Origin: an uncultured beta proteobacterium
GTDB lineage: Bacteria; Pseudomonadota; Gammaproteobacteria; Burkholderiales; Burkholderiaceae_C
Direction: 5' to 3'
DNA length: 10,455 nucleotides
Assembly: GCA_903928325.1 (NCBI GenBank)
Contig: CAIYQF010000395.1
Span: forward strand, 1-10,455
The translations under genes and the position numbers were made by a program. This document shows, in pieces, positions 6,898 to 10,455 of this stretch. The number at the start of each line of letters is the position of its first letter. Positions within the stretch are counted from its first letter, which is position 1. A model generated the notes under the pieces. It worked only from the letters and a program-made list of their open reading frames with translations, did no database searches and had not been told where the DNA came from.

Positions 6898-6904
6898 CCT
6901 GTGC

Positions 6905-8572
6905 ATGCTTAAACACCACATCGGGCTGGCCACCAAAGGCTTGCTCATCCTCCTGCTGCTCGCGGGCCTGGGGTTTTGGGCCGTGGGCGGGCGCCCCGGC
7001 GTGATGCTACTGTTTGTCAAATACGTCGTCCGCAAAGACTACGGCCCCACACAAACGGTGGTGTGGCGCGTGCCTGCGTCCAGCGCAGCCGCAGCGCGCG
7101 GACCCAATGTGCTGCTGATCGTGGCCGACGACCTGGGCTTTAACGACATCACCTTGCATGGCGGCGGCGTGGCCGGGGGCAGCGTGCCTACGCCCAACAT
7201 CGACTCGATTGCGCGTCAGGGCGTCGACTTTTTGGCCGGCTACGCGGGCAACGCGACTTGCGCACCCTCGCGCGCAGCCATGATGACCGGGCGCTACCCG
7301 ACGCGCTTTGGTTTTGAGTTCACGCCCACGCCCAAGCAATTCATGAAGGTGCTGGCGTACACCGCCCAAAGCAACGAAAACGAGCCCATGGTCTACCACG
7401 CCGAGCGCGAGGCCGATTTGATTCCCTATGAGGACATGGGCCTGCCCACGACCGAGGTGACACTGGCACGCGCGATGCAAGGCGCGGGCTACCGCACCCT
7501 GCACCTGGGCAAATGGCATTTGGGCGACAGCCCGCAATTTCGCGCCTATGCGCATGGCTTTGACGAGTCACTATCGCTGCTGCATGGAGCGTCGATGTTC
7601 TTGCCCGAAAACGCGCCAGACGTGGTCAACGCCAAACAAGACTTTGACCCGATCGACAAATTCTTGTGGGCTTCGCACCCTTGGGGCATCCGCTTTAACG
7701 GCGGCCAGCCGTTTCAGCCCGCACGGTACATGACAGACTACTTGACCGACGAGGCCATCAAGGCCATGGACGCCAACAGAGCGCAGCCCTTCTTCATGTA
7801 CCTGGCCTACAACGCACCGCACACGCCGCTGCAAGCCACCAAGGAAGACTACGACGCGCTGGCCCATATTCCCGACCACACCACCCGCGTCTACGCCGCC
7901 ATGATCCGCTCGCTGGACCGCAACATCGGTCGCGTGCTGCAGCACCTCAAAGACCAGGGGATGGACGACAACACCCTGGTCATCTTCACCAGCGACAACG
8001 GCGGCGCGGGCTACATCGGCGTGCCCGACCTGAACAAGCCTTACCGGGGCTGGAAAGCCACGTTTTATGACGGCGGCATCCACGTGCCGTTTTTCATGCG
8101 CTGGCCCAAAGGCCTACCCCAGGGCGCCAGCTACGCCCAACCCATCAGCCACATGGACATCTTCAGCACCGCGTTGGCTGCAGCCGGAGCCAAGCCGCCT
8201 GAGGGCAAATCCATTGACGGGGTCAACCTGTTGCCTTTCCTTAAAGGCCAGCGCGCCGACGCGCCGCACCGCCAGATTTTCTGGCGCACCGACACCTACC
8301 TGGCGATGCGCGAAGGCGACTGGAAGCTCCAAGCCATGCAGCGCCCCAAGCAAGATCTGCTCTACAACCTGGCCACAGACCCCGGCGAGAAGACCGATCT
8401 GGCAAGCCAACAGGGTGCACGCCTGGCCGCCATGAAGGCCGAGCTGCTGGCCTTCAATGCCCGCCAGGCCAAACCCCTGTGGCCCTCGCTGGCCGAAGGG
8501 CCTATTAGCATCGACAAGACGCTCAAAGACCCGGCCAAACCGGGCGACGCGTACATTTATTACTCCAATTAG
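6905..8572 (+). CDS. Membrane-anchored arylsulfatase-like sulfatase
   Basis: Type I sulfatase of 555 residues that should cleave sulfate esters in the periplasm. A single hydrophobic helix at about residues 12-27 follows a basic N-terminus and looks like an uncleaved signal anchor. The catalytic domain shows VADDLGFND (73-81, Asp75/Asp76 calcium ligands) and CAPSR (119-123). Cys119 is the residue turned into formylglycine, and ATMTGRYP-like AAMMTGRYP follows. Next come LHLGKWHLG (199-207), NAPHTPLQ (303-310) with His306, FTSDNGG (361-367, Asp364/Asn365) and the lysine of RGWKATFYDGG (381-391). In the last motif the family's usual EGGxR reads DGGIH. About 45 residues (136-180) between the CxPSR helix and the LARAMQGAGY helix look longer than in minimal sulfatases. 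A formylglycine-generating enzyme is needed and is not in the window. A GGAGA site fixes the start. The substrate is unknown. Confidence 0.92.
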   Translation: MLKHHIGLATKGLLILLLLAGLGFWAVGGRPGVMLLFVKYVVRKDYGPTQTVVWRVPASSAAAARGPNVLLIVADDLGFNDITLHGGGVAGGSVPTPNIDSIARQGVDFLAGYAGNATCAPSRAAMMTGRYPTRFGFEFTPTPKQFMKVLAYTAQSNENEPMVYHAEREADLIPYEDMGLPTTEVTLARAMQGAGYRTLHLGKWHLGDSPQFRAYAHGFDESLSLLHGASMFLPENAPDVVNAKQDFDPIDKFLWASHPWGIRFNGGQPFQPARYMTDYLTDEAIKAMDANRAQPFFMYLAYNAPHTPLQATKEDYDALAHIPDHTTRVYAAMIRSLDRNIGRVLQHLKDQGMDDNTLVIFTSDNGGAGYIGVPDLNKPYRGWKATFYDGGIHVPFFMRWPKGLPQGASYAQPISHMDIFSTALAAAGAKPPEGKSIDGVNLLPFLKGQRADAPHRQIFWRTDTYLAMREGDWKLQAMQRPKQDLLYNLATDPGEKTDLASQQGARLAAMKAELLAFNARQAKPLWPSLAEGPISIDKTLKDPAKPGDAYIYYSN

Positions 8573-8584
8573 CCTGCCATTGGA
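8564..8584 (+). other. Hairpin over the sulfatase stop codon
   Basis: TCCAAT and ATTGGA form a perfect six-base stem around a nine-base loop that contains the sulfatase TAG stop. It is AT-rich and has no T-run after it, so terminator activity is unlikely. It sits 17 bases before the TPR gene start and could affect that gene's translation, or be chance. Confidence 0.3.
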
Positions 8585-8601
8585 ATGACCGGCCCGACCT
8601 G

Positions 8602-10284
8602 ATGGATATGGAACCGTCTCTATTGCCCCACGATCCCTTTCACGGGCAGCTGCAAGCCGCACGCGCACTGGTGGCCGACAAGCAGCTCAAGCAAGGTCGC
8701 GCCGCGTGCGAGGCCATCCTGGCCGAGGATCCGGGGCATTTTGATGCGCTGGTGTTGTTGGGCGTGGTTCACTCAAAAAGCCAGCAGGCAACCGCTGCGG
8801 TCGAGGCGTTTTGCCGCGCTCTGGAGGTTCGCCCGGCAAGCCCTGCGGCCTACTACGGCTTGGGCGTTGCCATGTGCCAGCTCCAACAGTTCGCCGCCGG
8901 CATCGAGTGCTTTGACCAGGCCCTGGTGCACCAACCAGGCTACGCGGCGGCACTGTGTGACCGCGCCAGTGCCTTGGGCGAGATGGGACGCTGGAGCGAG
9001 GCGCTGGCAGGCTATGAGCAAACCCTTGCGCTTACACCCCAGAACGCCGAGGCGCTGGGCTTTCGCGGCAGCGCCTTGCTTGCGCTGGGGCAGGTGGGCG
9101 CGGCCATCGCCAGCTTGGGCCAGTCCCTGGCCCTGGAGCCGCTGGCGCCAGCTACGCATCTGAATTTGGGCAATGCCTACCAAGCAGCAGGGGACTATGG
9201 CCAAGCACTTGCCAGCTACGACCGCGCGCTGGCACTCCAACCCCACTACCTACTGGCCTACAGCAACCGCAGCGTGGCGCTCAAGCACCTGCACCGCCTG
9301 GACGAGGCCCTGGCCAGCTGCGAACAGGCGCTGGCGCTGGACCCCGGCTACGCCGATGCACAGTGGAACAAGGCCCTTACCTTGCTGCTCCAGGGTGATT
9401 TGCGCGCCGGTTTTTCCGGCTACCAATGGCGCTGGAAAACGGCGGCCTTTGCGGCCATTGACCGCCACTTTCCCCAGGCCCTGTGGCTGGGCGACGTGCC
9501 CGTGGCGGGAAAAACCGTTTTACTGCACCCGGAACAGGGCTTGGGCGATACGCTGCAATTTGTGCGCTATGCCAAGGCCGTGGCCGACCTGGGCGCACAT
9601 GTGGTTTTAGAGGCAGAGCCCGCATTGTTCGACCTGTTCAGCGGTTTGGACGGCGTGGCCACCCTGGTGCGCCAAGGCGATGCGCTGCCGCCGTTTGATT
9701 TGGTTTGCCCCTTGTTGACCCTGCCCGTGGCGCTGGGAACCGACTTGGCGTCGGTGCCAGCGGCCGTTCCCTACCTGCGCGCACGTGCCAGCGACCAGGC
9801 GGCATGGAGCCAGCGTCTGGGGCCCAAAAACGGCCTGCGGGTGGGCCTGGTATGGAGCGGCAGCCCCAGCCACAAAGATGACCACAACCGCAGCCTTCCC
9901 CTGGCAACGCTCCTAGATGCCCTGCCCGACGGCGCGCAGTATGTCAGCCTGCAAAAAGACGTGCGCGCCAGCGACCAGTCGGCCCTGGAGCGCGCCGGTC
10001 TGGCCCACTTTGGCCCGGAGATTGGCAGTTTTTCAGACACGGCTGCCCTGTGCGCGTGCATGGATGTGGTGATTTCAGTGGACACTAGCGTGGCCCATTT
10101 AAGCGGTGCGCTGGCGCGGCCGACCTGGGTCTTGCTGCCCTATTTGCCCGACTGGCGCTGGCTGATGGACCTAAGCGACTCGCCGTGGTACCCCAGCGCA
10201 CGCCTGTACCGCCAAAGCACGCCACGCGACTGGTCTGCGCCTTTGGCTGCAGTGCGCGCCGATGTGTCAGCCTTGATGGCCTAA
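8602..10284 (+). CDS. TPR-repeat protein with GT9/heptosyltransferase-like domain
   Basis: Two-part protein of 560 residues. Residues about 14-270 form roughly seven 34-residue TPR repeats, the first degenerate. Clear units include those starting near 82 (AAYYGLGVAMCQLQQFAAGI), 150, 184 (HLNLGNAYQAAGDYGQALAS is within it) and 218. Residues about 290-550 resemble a GT-B glycosyltransferase of the GT9 type. GQGLGD-like EQGLGDTLQFVRYAKA (311-326) is the N-terminal loop, GLVWSGSPSHKDDHNRSL (415-432) follows, and DTSVAHLSGALARPTWVLLP (494-513) is the usual sugar-nucleotide motif, then DWRWLMD. It has no signal peptide. Such proteins are presumed to glycosylate a protein or envelope glycan in the cytoplasm, the TPR part binding the partner; this is inference. 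ATG 8602 or 8608 may be the start, and no clear ribosome site precedes either. The stop overlaps the minus-strand gene by four bases. Confidence 0.88.
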   Translation: MDMEPSLLPHDPFHGQLQAARALVADKQLKQGRAACEAILAEDPGHFDALVLLGVVHSKSQQATAAVEAFCRALEVRPASPAAYYGLGVAMCQLQQFAAGIECFDQALVHQPGYAAALCDRASALGEMGRWSEALAGYEQTLALTPQNAEALGFRGSALLALGQVGAAIASLGQSLALEPLAPATHLNLGNAYQAAGDYGQALASYDRALALQPHYLLAYSNRSVALKHLHRLDEALASCEQALALDPGYADAQWNKALTLLLQGDLRAGFSGYQWRWKTAAFAAIDRHFPQALWLGDVPVAGKTVLLHPEQGLGDTLQFVRYAKAVADLGAHVVLEAEPALFDLFSGLDGVATLVRQGDALPPFDLVCPLLTLPVALGTDLASVPAAVPYLRARASDQAAWSQRLGPKNGLRVGLVWSGSPSHKDDHNRSLPLATLLDALPDGAQYVSLQKDVRASDQSALERAGLAHFGPEIGSFSDTAALCACMDVVISVDTSVAHLSGALARPTWVLLPYLPDWRWLMDLSDSPWYPSARLYRQSTPRDWSAPLAAVRADVSALMA

Positions 10285-10455
10285 GTTTGGCGCGCCAAAC
10301 GTTCACTCTTCCAGTACACGTCGTCGCCCTGGCTGCCGTCGCTGCGGTGGCGGTTCAAGACCCGCGCCAGCACAAACATCAGGTCCGACAAGCGGTTGAG
10401 GTATTGGCGCGGCGCCTCTTTGAGCGCCTCTTCGTTGCCCAGCGCCACCACCGCG
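10281..10455 (-). CDS. PduO-type cob(I)alamin adenosyltransferase, C-terminal part
   Basis: Reading the minus strand from the window edge gives the last 57 residues of a PduO/MMAB-type ATP:cob(I)alamin adenosyltransferase, which makes adenosylcobalamin (coenzyme B12) in the cytoplasm. The fragment has RQYLNRLSDLMFVLARVLNR (16-35), the family's C-terminal helix with the invariant NRLSD, then GDDVYWKSERL. The 5' part lies beyond the window. The TAG stop (complement of 10281-10283) overlaps the TAA of the TPR gene, so the two genes converge without a spacer. A perfect 16-base palindrome lies within its last codons. It is too short for an automatic gene call but the motif match is unmistakable. 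CobA/BtuR-type and EutT-type adenosyltransferases are unrelated and do not fit. Confidence 0.9.
   Translation of the reverse strand, partial: AVVALGNEEALKEAPRQYLNRLSDLMFVLARVLNRHRSDGSQGDDVYWKSERLARQT
10285..10300. repeat. Perfect 16-base palindrome at convergent gene ends
   Basis: GTTTGGCGCGCCAAAC equals its own reverse complement. It begins one base after the TPR stop and lies inside the last codons of the adenosyltransferase gene. As RNA from either strand it can form a six-base stem with a CGCG loop. It could serve as a bidirectional transcription barrier, but neither side has a proper T-run, so it is not a textbook intrinsic terminator. It could also be a protein-binding site. Confidence 0.5.

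Noticed and set aside
5764..7035. A 423-codon open frame on the minus strand
   Set aside because: It runs opposite the methyltransferase, the thioesterase and the start of the sulfatase, all well supported, and shows no motif.
4428..10455. A cobalamin synthesis cluster, given a CobW-like gene and a cobalamin adenosyltransferase
   Set aside because: The CobW-like protein belongs to a broad G3E family with many non-cobalamin roles. The adenosyltransferase is on the opposite strand nearly 5 kb away, and nothing between them concerns cobalamin synthesis.

Overview
The window is GC-rich and densely coded. Nine of the ten genes lie on the plus strand, with short gaps or start/stop overlaps. Codon use (strong G/C at third positions) and the gene types suggest a betaproteobacterium, probably Burkholderiales/Comamonadaceae. 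This is inferred from overall character, since there is no rRNA or other marker gene.

Layout. (1) 1-2449: the 3' end of a peptide/nickel-type ABC importer operon. It holds the end of a DppC-like permease, then a DppD-like and a DppF-like ATPase, joined by overlapping stop/start codons. (2) 2450-2770: a 321-base gap, the only long non-coding stretch, AT-richer than its surroundings, with C-tracts and a repeated TTGGT word. (3) 2771-6351: a YtcJ-like metal-dependent amidohydrolase, a CobW/COG0523-family G3E GTPase whose likely start overlaps the amidohydrolase end, and a zinc-type homocysteine S-methyltransferase. These three look like one transcription unit. (4) 6421-6843: a hotdog-fold acyl-CoA thioesterase closely resembling E. 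coli YdiI/MenI. (5) 6905-8572: a membrane-anchored sulfatase with the Cys-type formylglycine motif. (6) 8602-10284: a protein joining about seven TPR repeats to a GT9/heptosyltransferase-like domain. (7) 10281-10455, minus strand: the C-terminal end of a PduO-type cob(I)alamin adenosyltransferase. It converges on the TPR gene with a 4-base overlap, next to a perfect 16-base palindrome.

How the genes may work together (inference). The ABC importer probably brings in a peptide, amide or similar small molecule, and the cytoplasmic amidohydrolase after it is a candidate to process the cargo, although the 321-base gap argues for separate transcription. The CobW-family protein sits between two enzymes expected to bind metal and could supply metal to either. 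The thioesterase, sulfatase and TPR-glycosyltransferase genes show no obvious link to each other or to the upstream genes.

I see no CRISPR array, insertion sequence, phage gene, defence system, tRNA or rRNA. The window reads mainly as ordinary chromosomal metabolism. The points most worth checking are the CobW-like GTPase with an altered NKxD motif between two metal enzymes, the TPR-GT9 fusion, and the palindrome at the convergent gene junction.
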